Assembly: GCF_009939225.1 (NCBI RefSeq)
Contig: NZ_JAACJR010000008.1
Coordinates: 1,237,107 to 1,301,106, forward strand
Direction: 5' to 3'
DNA length: 64,000 nt
Source of the DNA: Sediminibacterium soli
GTDB lineage: Bacteria > Bacteroidota > Bacteroidia > Chitinophagales > Chitinophagaceae
Shown here: positions 8,070 through 16,263 of the stretch, piece after piece
Position numbering within the stretch: the first letter of the stretch is position 1
Layout of the letters: each line of letters opens with the position of its first letter
Notes under the pieces: generated by a model
Seen by the model: only the letters and a program-made list of their open reading frames with translations
Databases searched by the model: none
What the model was told of the DNA's origin: nothing
Position numbers and translations under genes: made by a program

Positions 8070-9263
8070 CTACAGCCCCTCGTACACGATCGCCGCACCC
8101 TGTCCAACACCTACACACATGGCGGCAAGGCCGTATTTTGTTTTCCGCCTGCGCATTTCGTGCAGTAAGGTGGTTGATATACGGGCTCCGCTGCAGCCCA
8201 GGGGGTGTCCGAGTGCAATGGAGCCACCGTTCACATTAACGATGGATTCGTCGAGCCCCAGGTCGCGGATACAGGCGATGCTCTGGGAAGCGAAGGCCTC
8301 GTTCAGTTCTATCAACCCCATATCCTGTACGGTAAGTCCAGCGCGCAGCAGGGCTTTCTGTATGGCGGGAACAGGGCCGATACCCATAATGGCCGGATCA
8401 ACACCTGCCACCCCCATGCTCACTATCCTGGCCACCGGTTCCAGGCCGAATTCTTTCACGGCTTCTTCGCTGGCCAGCAGCAGCGCCGCCGCGCCATCGT
8501 TGATACCGGATGAATTGCCTGCCGTTACCGTTCCGTCTTTTGCAAAAGCAGGTTTCAGCGAAGCCAGTTTCTCGATCGATGTCTGGCGCGGATGCTCGTC
8601 CTGGTTAAACCAGGTGATCAGCCGGTCTGCGATCATTTCTATGGCAACGATCTCCTCCTCCCATTTACCCGCCTCGAGTGCCGCAAAATATTTCTGCTGC
8701 GAGGAGAAGGCAAACATATCCTGTGCCTCGCGGCTGATCTGCCATTGCCGGGCAACATTTTCCGCTGTTTCGCCCATGCTGAAAGGCGGGTACATCTCGG
8801 CCAGCTGTTTATTGGTAAAGCGCCAGCCGATCGTGGTATCGTAGGTCTCCTGCTTTCTGCTCCAGGCCCCCTCGCTTTTGGCGGTAACAAAAGGGGCGCG
8901 TGTCATGCTCTCCACACCCCCTGCCAGGTACAGCATCCCTTCTCCGCACCGGATGGCCCTTGATGCATCCATAACCGCCTGCAGACCGCTGGCGCAAAGC
9001 CTGTTTACGGTATTACCCGCCACCGTAACCGGTAAACCGGCAAGCAGCGCCGCCATCCGGGCCACATTGCGGTTGTCTTCCCCGGCCTGGTTGGCAGCGC
9101 CGGCGATCACGTCTTCGATGGCTGCGGGGTCTACCTGCTGGTTGCGCTGCAGCAGCGAGGAAAGGGTATGCGCCAGCAGGTCATCCGGCCGGATGGTACT
9201 CAATCTTCCCCCGTAACGGCCGATAGGTGTTCTGACAGCATCGATAATATAGCAGGTTTGCAT
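8070..9263 (-). CDS. Acetyl-CoA C-acyltransferase (thiolase), PcaF/PaaJ-like
   Basis: A 397-residue thiolase that cleaves 3-ketoacyl-CoA or condenses acyl-CoA units. The nucleophile Cys90 (VNRLCASG), His353 (LGHPLGCSG) and the acid/base Cys383 (MCVGVGQG) are all present. The stretches ANQAGEDNRNVARMA and DTTIGWRF are typical of 3-oxoadipyl-CoA thiolases (PcaF/PaaJ), which end aromatic catabolism, but no other gene of that pathway is near, so a general role in fatty-acid or amino-acid breakdown remains possible. The start is ATG 9263; an ORF extension to 9308 lacks thiolase character. Confidence 0.92.
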   Translation of the reverse strand: MQTCYIIDAVRTPIGRYGGRLSTIRPDDLLAHTLSSLLQRNQQVDPAAIEDVIAGAANQAGEDNRNVARMAALLAGLPVTVAGNTVNRLCASGLQAVMDASRAIRCGEGMLYLAGGVESMTRAPFVTAKSEGAWSRKQETYDTTIGWRFTNKQLAEMYPPFSMGETAENVARQWQISREAQDMFAFSSQQKYFAALEAGKWEEEIVAIEMIADRLITWFNQDEHPRQTSIEKLASLKPAFAKDGTVTAGNSSGINDGAAALLLASEEAVKEFGLEPVARIVSMGVAGVDPAIMGIGPVPAIQKALLRAGLTVQDMGLIELNEAFASQSIACIRDLGLDESIVNVNGGSIALGHPLGCSGARISTTLLHEMRRRKTKYGLAAMCVGVGQGAAIVYEGL

Positions 9264-9404
9264 GGTTGCGTTTTTTAAAAAGCAGCGAAGGCTATGTGTA
9301 AGAAGCAAAGAAGTCGCTCATTACCAACCTTCACTAAAACATCCCGCAAAGGAAAACAAAACGTTACAATCTGTGAAATCGGGTAAAAACGGCTGCGTTG
9401 GGGT

Positions 9405-9412
9405 TATCTTTG
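9405..9412 (+). promoter_or_regulatory. Promoter box TATCTTTG before rlmN
   Basis: An exact TAnnTTTG match whose last base is 4 nt before the rlmN ATG at 9417. It predicts a leaderless or nearly leaderless message. Confidence 0.65.
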
Positions 9413-9416
9413 CGCC

Positions 9417-10457
9417 ATGGATACCGGTTTACCCAATATACGCCATGCCGCAACTGCCGAGCTGGAGAAATATTTTGAATCGATAGGAGAAAAGAAATTC
9501 CGCCTTAAACAGGTGCAGGAATGGCTTTGGCAGAAACATGCGCATCGTTTTGAGGATATGACCAACCTCAGCAAGGGACTGAGAAGCCAGCTGGCGGCGC
9601 ATTTTTCTCTCCCGGCATTACAGACAGACCTCACGCAGCACAGCGCCGACGGCACCGTCAAAAGCCGTTTCAAAACATACGACGGACACCTGGTGGAAGG
9701 TGTGCTGATACCCACGGACGAACGTAAAACGGCCTGTGTGTCCTCACAGATCGGCTGCAGCCTGAGCTGCAGGTTCTGCGCCACCGGGTATATGGAACGC
9801 AAGCGGAACCTGAGTTATGACGAGATATACGACGAAGTGGTGCTGATCAACCAGCAAAGTGAAAAAGCCTACGGTAAAAAACTCACCAATATTGTATTCA
9901 TGGGTATGGGCGAGCCCCTGCTCAACTACAATAATGTACTGAAAGCCATCGAACGGATATCGGCGGAGGACGGTTTGTTCATGAGCCCGAAAAGGATCAC
10001 CGTTTCCACCGCCGGCGTGGCCAAGCAGATCAAAAAACTGGGTGATGACCAGGTACGTTTCAAACTGGCTTTATCGCTTCATGCCGCCAACGACGAGAAA
10101 CGGAATAAGATCATGCCCATCAACGAAAGCAATAATATCAGAGCGCTTGTGGATGCGCTGAATTATTTCTACAGGAAAACCGGCAACGAAATAACGCTTG
10201 AATATATCCTCTTCAAAGACCTCAACGACTCGGAAAAAGACGCGCAGGAACTGATCAAGATCTACCGCCAGGTTCCCGCAGACCTCGTTAACATCATCGA
10301 ATACAATCCCATCGACAATTTCCAGTTCACCAAACCGGATGAAGACGCCGTGCAGCAATTCATGCAAACCCTGGAATCGAACCGCGTCAACGCCCGTCTG
10401 CGCAAAAGCCGCGGCAAAGACATCGATGCGGCATGCGGACAGCTGGCGAATAAGTAA
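9417..10457 (+). CDS. rlmN: Dual-specificity RNA methyltransferase RlmN
   Basis: A 346-residue radical SAM enzyme that methylates C2 of adenine 2503 in 23S rRNA and of A37 in some tRNAs. The cluster motif CX3CX2C is at Cys114, Cys118 and Cys121 (IGCSLSCRFCATG). The second catalytic cysteine, which carries the methyl group, is Cys340 (AACGQL) near the C-terminus. GMGEPLLN and the conserved EYILFKDLND are also present. The start is ATG 9417, directly after a promoter box. Its stop codon overlaps the first arm of a mirrored repeat. Confidence 0.96.
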   Translation: MDTGLPNIRHAATAELEKYFESIGEKKFRLKQVQEWLWQKHAHRFEDMTNLSKGLRSQLAAHFSLPALQTDLTQHSADGTVKSRFKTYDGHLVEGVLIPTDERKTACVSSQIGCSLSCRFCATGYMERKRNLSYDEIYDEVVLINQQSEKAYGKKLTNIVFMGMGEPLLNYNNVLKAIERISAEDGLFMSPKRITVSTAGVAKQIKKLGDDQVRFKLALSLHAANDEKRNKIMPINESNNIRALVDALNYFYRKTGNEITLEYILFKDLNDSEKDAQELIKIYRQVPADLVNIIEYNPIDNFQFTKPDEDAVQQFMQTLESNRVNARLRKSRGKDIDAACGQLANK

Positions 10458-10600
10458 TTTGAAAATTAGATCATTGGACAATTTGAAAATAGTGATGGCA
10501 TTGCTATATGGCTTAATTGTTAAACAACAATGTTACCATTTAGCAATGTAACCATTCAGTCATTTTCAAACCTGCCTGCCGGTAGGTGGGTTTTCAAATT
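10456..10600. repeat. Nested mirrored repeat after rlmN (TTTGAAAAT outside, ATTGCTATATGG inside)
   Basis: Outer arms AATTTGAAAA at 10456-10465 and TTTTCAAATT at 10591-10600, then TTTGAAAAT at 10482-10490 and ATTTTCAAA at 10562-10570, then inner words (GGCATTGCTATATGG against CCATTTAGCAATG). Two word families are nested in mirror order. The outer arm begins inside the rlmN stop codon. It could terminate rlmN transcription. Confidence 0.85.
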
Positions 10601-10682
10601 ATCCTTTAACATTTGTTTACATCTTCCGCTTAAACCTCCCCTTTCTCCCCTGGTCTTATCTCCAAACAGTAAAATAAAGACC

Positions 10683-11330
10683 ATGAAAAAAATGCTGATA
10701 GCTGCCGGAGCGCTGGTATTGATTGCGGGCGTATCGCAGGCACAGACAACAGAGAACAAAGACAAAACCATTGAGCACCACAGACATGGCGGGTTCAGGC
10801 AGGGTAAGGATTTTGGAAAAGACCTTAACCTGAACGAAGACCAGAAAAAACAGTTCAAAGAGATCAACGACAGTTACCACAAACAGGTCATCGATATCCG
10901 CAATAACAAAAGCCTCAGCGCCGACGAAGTAAAAGCAAAAACACAGGCTTTGCGCAAAGAGCAGTTCGGCAAAACACAGGCTGTTCTGACAGCAGAGCAG
11001 AAAGCGATCATTGCCGAAAAAAGAAAAACCACCGGGGGCAGGGAATTTCATAAAGGAAGAACAGCGATGCAGGAGGGCAGACACGCCGGCCAGCTGAAGG
11101 AAAAACTCGGTTTATCCGACGACCAGACCGCCAAACTCGAATCCAACCGCCAGGCTTTTCACGAAAAAGCAAAAGCTATCCACGGGAATGCCAGTCTTAC
11201 AGATGAGCAGAAAAAAGAGCAGGTAAAAGCACTGGCCAGGCAAAACCACGAAAGCATGAGGTCCGTCCTTACCCCGGCACAACTTGAAAAATTAAAAGCT
11301 GGACGAAAACATAAAAATGGTTCTAAATAA
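10683..11330 (+). CDS. Spy/CpxP-like periplasmic protein
   Basis: A 215-residue protein with a signal peptide (MKKMLIAAGALVLIAGVSQAQ). The mature part is highly charged and helical and carries two similar halves, each with an LTxEQ/LTPAQ-type ending (AVLTAEQKAII and SVLTPAQLEKL), preceded by KDLNLNEDQKKQFKEI and KEKLGLSDDQTAKLE. This is the LTXXQ pattern of Spy and CpxP, periplasmic chaperones and stress regulators. It looks like an internal duplication. The start is ATG 10683, where the signal peptide begins. It is followed by a terminator at 11354. Confidence 0.82.
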   Translation: MKKMLIAAGALVLIAGVSQAQTTENKDKTIEHHRHGGFRQGKDFGKDLNLNEDQKKQFKEINDSYHKQVIDIRNNKSLSADEVKAKTQALRKEQFGKTQAVLTAEQKAIIAEKRKTTGGREFHKGRTAMQEGRHAGQLKEKLGLSDDQTAKLESNRQAFHEKAKAIHGNASLTDEQKKEQVKALARQNHESMRSVLTPAQLEKLKAGRKHKNGSK

Positions 11331-11353
11331 GCATGGGTGATTTTTGGTGAGGG

Positions 11354-11381
11354 AGCAGGCGATGAGCCTGCTTCTTTTGTT
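11354..11381 (+). terminator. Intrinsic terminator after the Spy-like gene
   Basis: Stem AGCAGGC / GCCTGCT (11354-11360 and 11366-11372) with a 5-nt loop, followed by TCTTTTGTT. It lies 24 nt after the stop codon. Confidence 0.7.
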
Positions 11382-11392
11382 AGATAGACTAT

Positions 11393-11490
11393 CGAACAGG
11401 GAATAACGAACAAGGAATATCGAATGTCCGGGGGACAGGGCTTTCGCTTCCTAATCGACTATCCGGCGTTCCTTGTCCGATATTTGTTAC
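11393..11490. repeat. Mirrored intergenic repeat, second copy of the GAATAACGAA family
   Basis: Left words GGAATAACGAACAAGGAATATCG, broken by the scan into GGAATAACGAA and CAAGGAATATCG, face right words GTTCCTTGTCCGATATTTG in imperfect inverted order. Positions 11408-11428 match the reverse complement of 7484-7504 exactly over 21 nt. It lies just before the promoter of the pseudouridine synthase gene at 11534. Confidence 0.75.
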
Positions 11491-11495
11491 CTTTG
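11488..11495 (+). promoter_or_regulatory. Promoter box TACCTTTG
   Basis: An exact TAnnTTTG match, 38 nt before the ATG at 11534. It should drive the two-gene unit of pseudouridine synthases. The box abuts the end of the mirrored repeat at 11393-11490. Confidence 0.6.
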
Positions 11496-11533
11496 CCCTT
11501 CATTCCTGTTGTAAAACAGCAAATCCCGCACAA

Positions 11534-12616
11534 ATGAAGAAGCGTACAGACAACTTCGACAAGTTCAGCAATCAGAAGAAAGGTTCCGCCATCAAGGAAG
11601 AGTTCAGGCAGCAGAAAAGAAAAATCAAGCAGGAAGCCAGGGCCGCAGGCGAGGAAATGCGTAAGAAGAAACTGGACAAACAACGCGGCATCAAAGAAGA
11701 AGACGGGGGAAGCCCTGCAAAGTACGAGGCAAGAGGTCCGAAGAAACCCTTTAAGACCGCGGAAAAAAACGCCGGAAAGCAGTTCGGGAAAAAACATCCC
11801 CGCCAGGAAAAAAATGCAAAGCCCGATCCTTCTCCGCAGCCAATTTCCTTCAAAAAAAATACGAACGACACAGAGCAGATGCCGCTGAACAAATTCATTG
11901 CGCATGGCGGCGTTTGTGGCAGACGCGAAGCCGCAGAGCTGGTGAAAGAAGGCAAAGTGACGGTGAACGGCGATAAGATCTTTGAACCCGGCTACAAAGT
12001 TTCCGGCAAAGACAAAGTGATCGTAAAGGGCAAGCAGGTATTTCTCCAGAGAAATGCCGTGTATATCCTGCTCAATAAACCCAAAGACTACCTCACCACT
12101 TCCGCCGATCCGCAGGGAAGAAAGACCGTGCTGGACCTGGTCAAACAGGCAACCACCGAAAGAGTATACCCTGTTGGCCGACTTGACAGGAACACCACGG
12201 GTGTATTGGTCCTTACCAATGACGGCGAACTGGCTCAGAAGCTAACGCATCCTTCTTTTGAGATCAAGAAGATATACGAGGTAACACTCGATAAACCCGT
12301 TGCCAAAAAAGACCTTGAATCCATCCTGAACGGCCTTGTTCTCGAAGACGGACCGGTGAAGGCAGACGCAGTGGGTTATTCAGAAGGCAATAACAAAAAT
12401 GTGGTGGGCATAGAGATACACAGCGGCCGCAACCGCATTGTGAGAAGGATATTTGAACACCTGGGTTACGATGTAAGGGCGCTGGACCGTGTAATGTTCG
12501 CCAATCTTACCAAGAAGAATGTGGACAGGGGTAAATGGCGCTTCCTGAATGAAAAAGAAGTGAGGCTGCTCAAATTCATGAACAATTCCTTTGTCAGGAA
12601 ACAGAAAGTATCCTGA
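11534..12616 (+). CDS. Pseudouridine synthase, RsuA/RluB family, with basic N-terminal extension
   Basis: A 360-residue protein. Residues 1-112 are a very basic, low-complexity region rich in Lys, Arg and Glu. An S4 RNA-binding domain follows (about 116-165, MPLNKFIAHGGVCGRREA), then the RsuA/RluB-type catalytic domain with the active-site Asp218 in GRLDRNTTG. Members convert uridine to pseudouridine in rRNA, for example 23S U2605 (RluB) or 16S U516 (RsuA); which site is served here cannot be told. The extension is common in Bacteroidota homologues as far as I recall. It is followed after 2 nt by an RluA-family gene. Confidence 0.9.
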   Translation: MKKRTDNFDKFSNQKKGSAIKEEFRQQKRKIKQEARAAGEEMRKKKLDKQRGIKEEDGGSPAKYEARGPKKPFKTAEKNAGKQFGKKHPRQEKNAKPDPSPQPISFKKNTNDTEQMPLNKFIAHGGVCGRREAAELVKEGKVTVNGDKIFEPGYKVSGKDKVIVKGKQVFLQRNAVYILLNKPKDYLTTSADPQGRKTVLDLVKQATTERVYPVGRLDRNTTGVLVLTNDGELAQKLTHPSFEIKKIYEVTLDKPVAKKDLESILNGLVLEDGPVKADAVGYSEGNNKNVVGIEIHSGRNRIVRRIFEHLGYDVRALDRVMFANLTKKNVDRGKWRFLNEKEVRLLKFMNNSFVRKQKVS

Positions 12617-12618
12617 GC

Positions 12619-13323
12619 ATGCACATAGATATCATTTTCGAGAACGATCATTTTATTGCGGTCAATAAACCTTCCGGTCTGCTCAGCATTCCCGACAGGA
12701 TCGGAGAGGAAATCTCCCTGAAACAGTTGCTGATCAACCGGTATGGCAGTGTTTATACGGTGCACCGTCTTGACAGAGATACCAGCGGTGTGATCGTTTT
12801 TGCCAAAGACGAGGAAACACATAAACAGCTGTCGCAGCTGTTCGAAGGGCGGGATATGGAGAAATACTATCTCGGCCTGGTATATGGTTCCATGATCAAC
12901 ACATCCGGAAGCATTGACGCACCCATCATGGAACATCCCGGCAAAACAAGTAAGATGATGACGCATGCCAAAGGCAAACCATCGTTGACCGATTACGAGG
13001 TGCTGGAAACCTTTCGCCTGTTCTCCTGGGTAAAATTCCGGATACATACAGGCCGCACACACCAGATCCGGGTACATATGCAGCATATTGGTCACCCCAT
13101 CGTATGTGATGATTTGTATGGTGATCCCAAACCTGTATTGCTGTCTTCGCTCAAAAGAAATTTTAAATTATCCAAAGCAGCCGAAGAAGAGCGACCCATA
13201 CTTAACCGCCTGGCTTTGCATTCATCAGAACTGTTGTTCTCACTCAATGGCGTGTCGTTTCATCTTACGGCTGAACCGCCAAAAGACCTGCGGGCTGTGT
13301 TGCAGCAGCTGCGGAAATTATGA
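12619..13323 (+). CDS. Pseudouridine synthase, RluA family
   Basis: A 234-residue enzyme with the RluA-family catalytic motif HRLDRDTSG, so Asp52 is the nucleophile. HTGRTHQIRVHMQHIGHPIV is the conserved RNA-contact segment. No S4 domain is present, which fits the short RluA/RluC-like tRNA or rRNA modifiers. It starts 2 nt after the stop of the RsuA-family gene, so the two uridine-modifying enzymes are almost certainly co-transcribed. The exact uridine target is not known. Confidence 0.92.
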   Translation: MHIDIIFENDHFIAVNKPSGLLSIPDRIGEEISLKQLLINRYGSVYTVHRLDRDTSGVIVFAKDEETHKQLSQLFEGRDMEKYYLGLVYGSMINTSGSIDAPIMEHPGKTSKMMTHAKGKPSLTDYEVLETFRLFSWVKFRIHTGRTHQIRVHMQHIGHPIVCDDLYGDPKPVLLSSLKRNFKLSKAAEEERPILNRLALHSSELLFSLNGVSFHLTAEPPKDLRAVLQQLRKL

Positions 13324-13358
13324 GTGATTGATCCTGTTGCATGGTTATTTCCGGCTAC

Positions 13359-14018
13359 TCATAATGGCGGTAAACGACAGGTGCTGTAGGCATCGCACAG
13401 TTCCATACCGCCCGTAAAAAATCCAGCTGTCTTTGCCGCAGCGCTGATCATGTCCTGGTCTTTTGCATCAAAGGTTACATGAAAATTACCATCATCGCAA
13501 AGATGCAGTGCCAATGGATGCGCAGGATTATCGCCTATCAGGAACCAGACAGGTATATCGTATACATGGGAAAAAAGCACCAACGGAATAACCGAGGCAA
13601 GTCCCTGTTGATCGAGTTTTAAAACGATGGACGATTCCTTCCTGCCTGCATAACCCAGCATTCTGTTACGGCTGCGGAAATGCTCAAACGGGAACTCCTT
13701 CCAGGAGGATTGTAAGAAATCCAGCAGGTAAAAATGTTTGTTATCTGTTGCCGGCAGAAAAGCGGTTAGCCTATGCAGGATCTGTTCGCGGTAATCCTTT
13801 CGATTTGCTGCATTCACCGCTATCACCATATGCGATTTGGTGATGAGGGGCTGTGGTTGAAACGGCTCCCGGTGGTCATAGTATTTACGGATCCTTTTTC
13901 GGTCGGAATAATTGGCTTCGTCAAAATCCGAGGCGTAGGACGACTGGAAGGAAGCTATCAACTGGTCTGCAAAAACGGACTGCCGGAAGAAGGCATCCCT
14001 GCTTATTTTTTCTACCAT
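13359..14018 (-). CDS. Uncharacterised protein
   Basis: A 219-residue protein without signal peptide or membrane segment. It contains a stretch like MVIAVNAANRKDYREQILHR and a hydrophobic core (VIPLVLFSHVYDIPVWFLIGD) with no motif I recognise. It starts 21 nt after the amidohydrolase stop on the same strand, so it is probably co-transcribed. I prefer the ATG at 14018 over the GTG one codon earlier. It is probably cytoplasmic. Function unknown. Confidence 0.65.
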   Translation of the reverse strand: MVEKISRDAFFRQSVFADQLIASFQSSYASDFDEANYSDRKRIRKYYDHREPFQPQPLITKSHMVIAVNAANRKDYREQILHRLTAFLPATDNKHFYLLDFLQSSWKEFPFEHFRSRNRMLGYAGRKESSIVLKLDQQGLASVIPLVLFSHVYDIPVWFLIGDNPAHPLALHLCDDGNFHVTFDAKDQDMISAAAKTAGFFTGGMELCDAYSTCRLPPL

Positions 14019-14039
14019 CACTGTGAAAATAGTGGGAAA

Positions 14040-15320
14040 CTACAGATTCTTAACTACAACACCGTTTTTCATCACAAAACGCACACGTCCCATGCTTGAT
14101 ATGTCTTTTACCGGATCACCATCCACTGCAATGATATCGGCAAATTTATCTTTCTCTATCACGCCTACCCTGTCATCTCCCAGGAGATCAGCGGCGCTGA
14201 CGGTGGCGGCGTGTATTGCTTCCAGCGCAGGCATTCCCGCTTCTACCATATAGGCAAATTCCATCCAGTTCTTGCCATGCGCGTATACACCCGCATCGGT
14301 ACCAAAAGCGATCTTCACCCCCGATTTATAGGCCTGGGCAAATGTGCTCTGTATCTTGGGCCCGATGGCCAATGCTTTGGGTGTAACGATCTCCGGAAAA
14401 TAGCCTGGCTTTTTTGCCGAATCCGCAACAGATTTACCCGCGGTGATGGTAGGTACAAAATAGGTTCCCATTTTCTTCATCAGTCCCATCGCTTCCTCAT
14501 CCATATAGGTTCCGTGTTCGATAGAGTTCACGCCGGCGCGTATGGCACGTTTCATGGCTTCTGCGCCGTGGCAGTGTGCCGCCACCTTAAAACCATAATC
14601 CTTAGCTGTTTCTACAATCGCTTTTAACTCTGCTTCCGTAAACTGTGGGTTCTCCCCGCTTTTGGCTACGCTCAGCACACCGCCCGAAGCGGTGATCTTG
14701 ATCACATCGCTGCCTTCTTTGTAACGCTGCCGTACGGCCTTGATACAATCTTCCACACCGTTCACCACACCCTGCGCCGGACCGGGATCGCCCATCAGAT
14801 CGCGGCGGTAGCCGTTGGTGGGATCTGCATGACCACCGGTTGTGGCGATGGATTTGCCGGCGGTATATACCCGCGGACCTTTGATCAGTCCTTTGTTGAT
14901 GGCATTGCGCAGCGAGAGATTTACCCCGCTGCCGCCCAGGTCGCGCACCGAAGTAAACCCTGCCATAAGCGTGCGTTCTGCAAACAGCACCGACTGGTAA
15001 GCATAGTCAGCGGGATTGAATGTAAAAGTCTCCATGTACTTGTTCGGATTGGTCTCCGTTTCCATGTGCACATGCATATCGATCAGACCGGGCATAACGG
15101 TTTTGCTTTTGAGGTCGATGGTCCTGTCGGTTCCCATCGCTGCCGTATATCCTTTCTGCACCTCGGTTACTTTGTTGCCGTCTACGATAATAGACATCTC
15201 CTTCAGTATTTCATTCCTGCGGGCATCCACCAGCTGTCCGCAATGGATGATGGTGCGCTGTGCGAACAGAACAGAACCCATCATCATAGCTGTTACAACG
15301 AACAACAATTGTTTTCTCAT
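14040..15320 (-). CDS. Exported amidohydrolase (imidazolonepropionase/prolidase-like)
   Basis: A 426-residue metal-dependent hydrolase of the amidohydrolase superfamily with a signal peptide (MRKQLLFVVTAMMMGSVLFAQ). The metal-binding HxH is in GLIDMHVHME, a further His in KVAAHCHGAEAMKRA and SIEHGTYMD, and the Asp in FGTDAGVYAHG. Such secreted members include Xaa-Pro dipeptidases and other imidodipeptidases; the substrate is not known. The start is ATG 15320, where the signal peptide begins; the upstream extension to 15359 is not signal-like. Likely periplasmic. Confidence 0.9.
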   Translation of the reverse strand: MRKQLLFVVTAMMMGSVLFAQRTIIHCGQLVDARRNEILKEMSIIVDGNKVTEVQKGYTAAMGTDRTIDLKSKTVMPGLIDMHVHMETETNPNKYMETFTFNPADYAYQSVLFAERTLMAGFTSVRDLGGSGVNLSLRNAINKGLIKGPRVYTAGKSIATTGGHADPTNGYRRDLMGDPGPAQGVVNGVEDCIKAVRQRYKEGSDVIKITASGGVLSVAKSGENPQFTEAELKAIVETAKDYGFKVAAHCHGAEAMKRAIRAGVNSIEHGTYMDEEAMGLMKKMGTYFVPTITAGKSVADSAKKPGYFPEIVTPKALAIGPKIQSTFAQAYKSGVKIAFGTDAGVYAHGKNWMEFAYMVEAGMPALEAIHAATVSAADLLGDDRVGVIEKDKFADIIAVDGDPVKDISSMGRVRFVMKNGVVVKNL

Positions 15321-15346
15321 GGCAATTATTTGTACCAAGATAACGC

Positions 15347-15383
15347 AAAAAGTCCCCATTCAGGCAAAATGCCTGATGGGGAC
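15347..15383 (-). terminator. Intrinsic terminator of the peroxiredoxin gene
   Basis: On the minus strand a long stem (GTCCCCATCAGGC paired with GCCTGAATGGGGAC, one bulge) is followed by TTTTT. It lies between the peroxiredoxin stop (15406) and the amidohydrolase start (15320). Confidence 0.85.
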
Positions 15384-15405
15384 CTGACAAGTACGAACGA
15401 AAAAA

Positions 15406-16041
15406 CTATTTATTGGGCTGGGGCGTGTACCGCAGGTAAGGTTTTACCACGTTCACTCCTTTCGGGAATTTTTTGATCGCGTCTTCCGTGCTTACGGAGG
15501 TAACCACGATCACATCCTGGCCTTCCTGCCAGTCGGCGGGTGTGGCCACGCTGTAATTGGCGGTCAGCTGCAGTGAGTCGATCACGCGCAGCACTTCGTA
15601 GAAATTCCTGCCGGTGGAAGCCGGATAGGTGATCATCAGCTTTACTTTTTTATCGGGCCCGATCACAAAAAGCGAACGAACGGTAAAAGTCTCCGATGCG
15701 TTGGGATGGATCATACCGTAGGCATTGGCGATGCTTTTGTCCTGGTCGGCAATGATCGGGAATCCAACGTTTACGTTCTGTGTTTCATTGATATCGTTTA
15801 CCCAGCCCTTGTGTTTGTCAAGCGGGTCAACGCTCAATGCCAGTACCTTGACATTACGTTTGGCGAATTCTTCCTGCAGCAGGGCAGTTTTGCCCAGTTC
15901 GGTGGTACATACCGGTGTATAATCGGCCGGGTGCGAGAACAGGACACCCCATCCATCGCCTAAATACTCGTAAAAATCAATGTCGCCCGCAGTTGTCTGG
16001 GCCTGGAAATTGGGAGCTATATCCCCTAAACGTAAGCTCAT
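15406..16041 (-). CDS. 1-Cys peroxiredoxin (Prx6 type)
   Basis: A 211-residue thiol peroxidase that reduces hydrogen peroxide and organic peroxides. The peroxidatic Cys45 lies in HPADYTPVCTTELG, and it is the only cysteine in the protein, so the enzyme must be of the 1-Cys type and needs an external reductant. The C-terminal extension typical of Prx6 follows (TPADWQEGQDVIVV). Bacillithiol is a possible reductant, since bshA is in this window; that is inference only. It has its own terminator at 15347-15383. Confidence 0.93.
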   Translation of the reverse strand: MSLRLGDIAPNFQAQTTAGDIDFYEYLGDGWGVLFSHPADYTPVCTTELGKTALLQEEFAKRNVKVLALSVDPLDKHKGWVNDINETQNVNVGFPIIADQDKSIANAYGMIHPNASETFTVRSLFVIGPDKKVKLMITYPASTGRNFYEVLRVIDSLQLTANYSVATPADWQEGQDVIVVTSVSTEDAIKKFPKGVNVVKPYLRYTPQPNK

Positions 16042-16107
16042 ACTATTTGGTTTTGGTGGTAAAAATAAGGATTTTTATTATTTCCTACTAAAAAAGTAGA
16101 CTTTGAG

Positions 16108-16263
16108 GCAATTTGAAAATGAGGACAAGTGAGGGTATTGCCAAATGGCTGCATGGTTGTATTGTTATACTGTTTGGGATCAGAGACTGCCAACAATATA
16201 ACCGTTTAGCAATGCAGCCATTCCTACCCATTTTCAAATTTTCAAACTACCTCATTTTCAAAT
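16108..16263. repeat. Nested mirrored repeat between dinB and the peroxiredoxin gene
   Basis: Outer arms at 16111-16124 and 16250-16263 are a perfect 14-nt inverted pair (ATTTGAAAATGAGG). Inside lie AATGGCTGCAT at 16144-16154 and its perfect inverse at 16212-16222. The right outer arm overlaps the last codons of dinB (stop at 16258). The order of word families matches the elements at 10456 and 49322. Confidence 0.88.
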
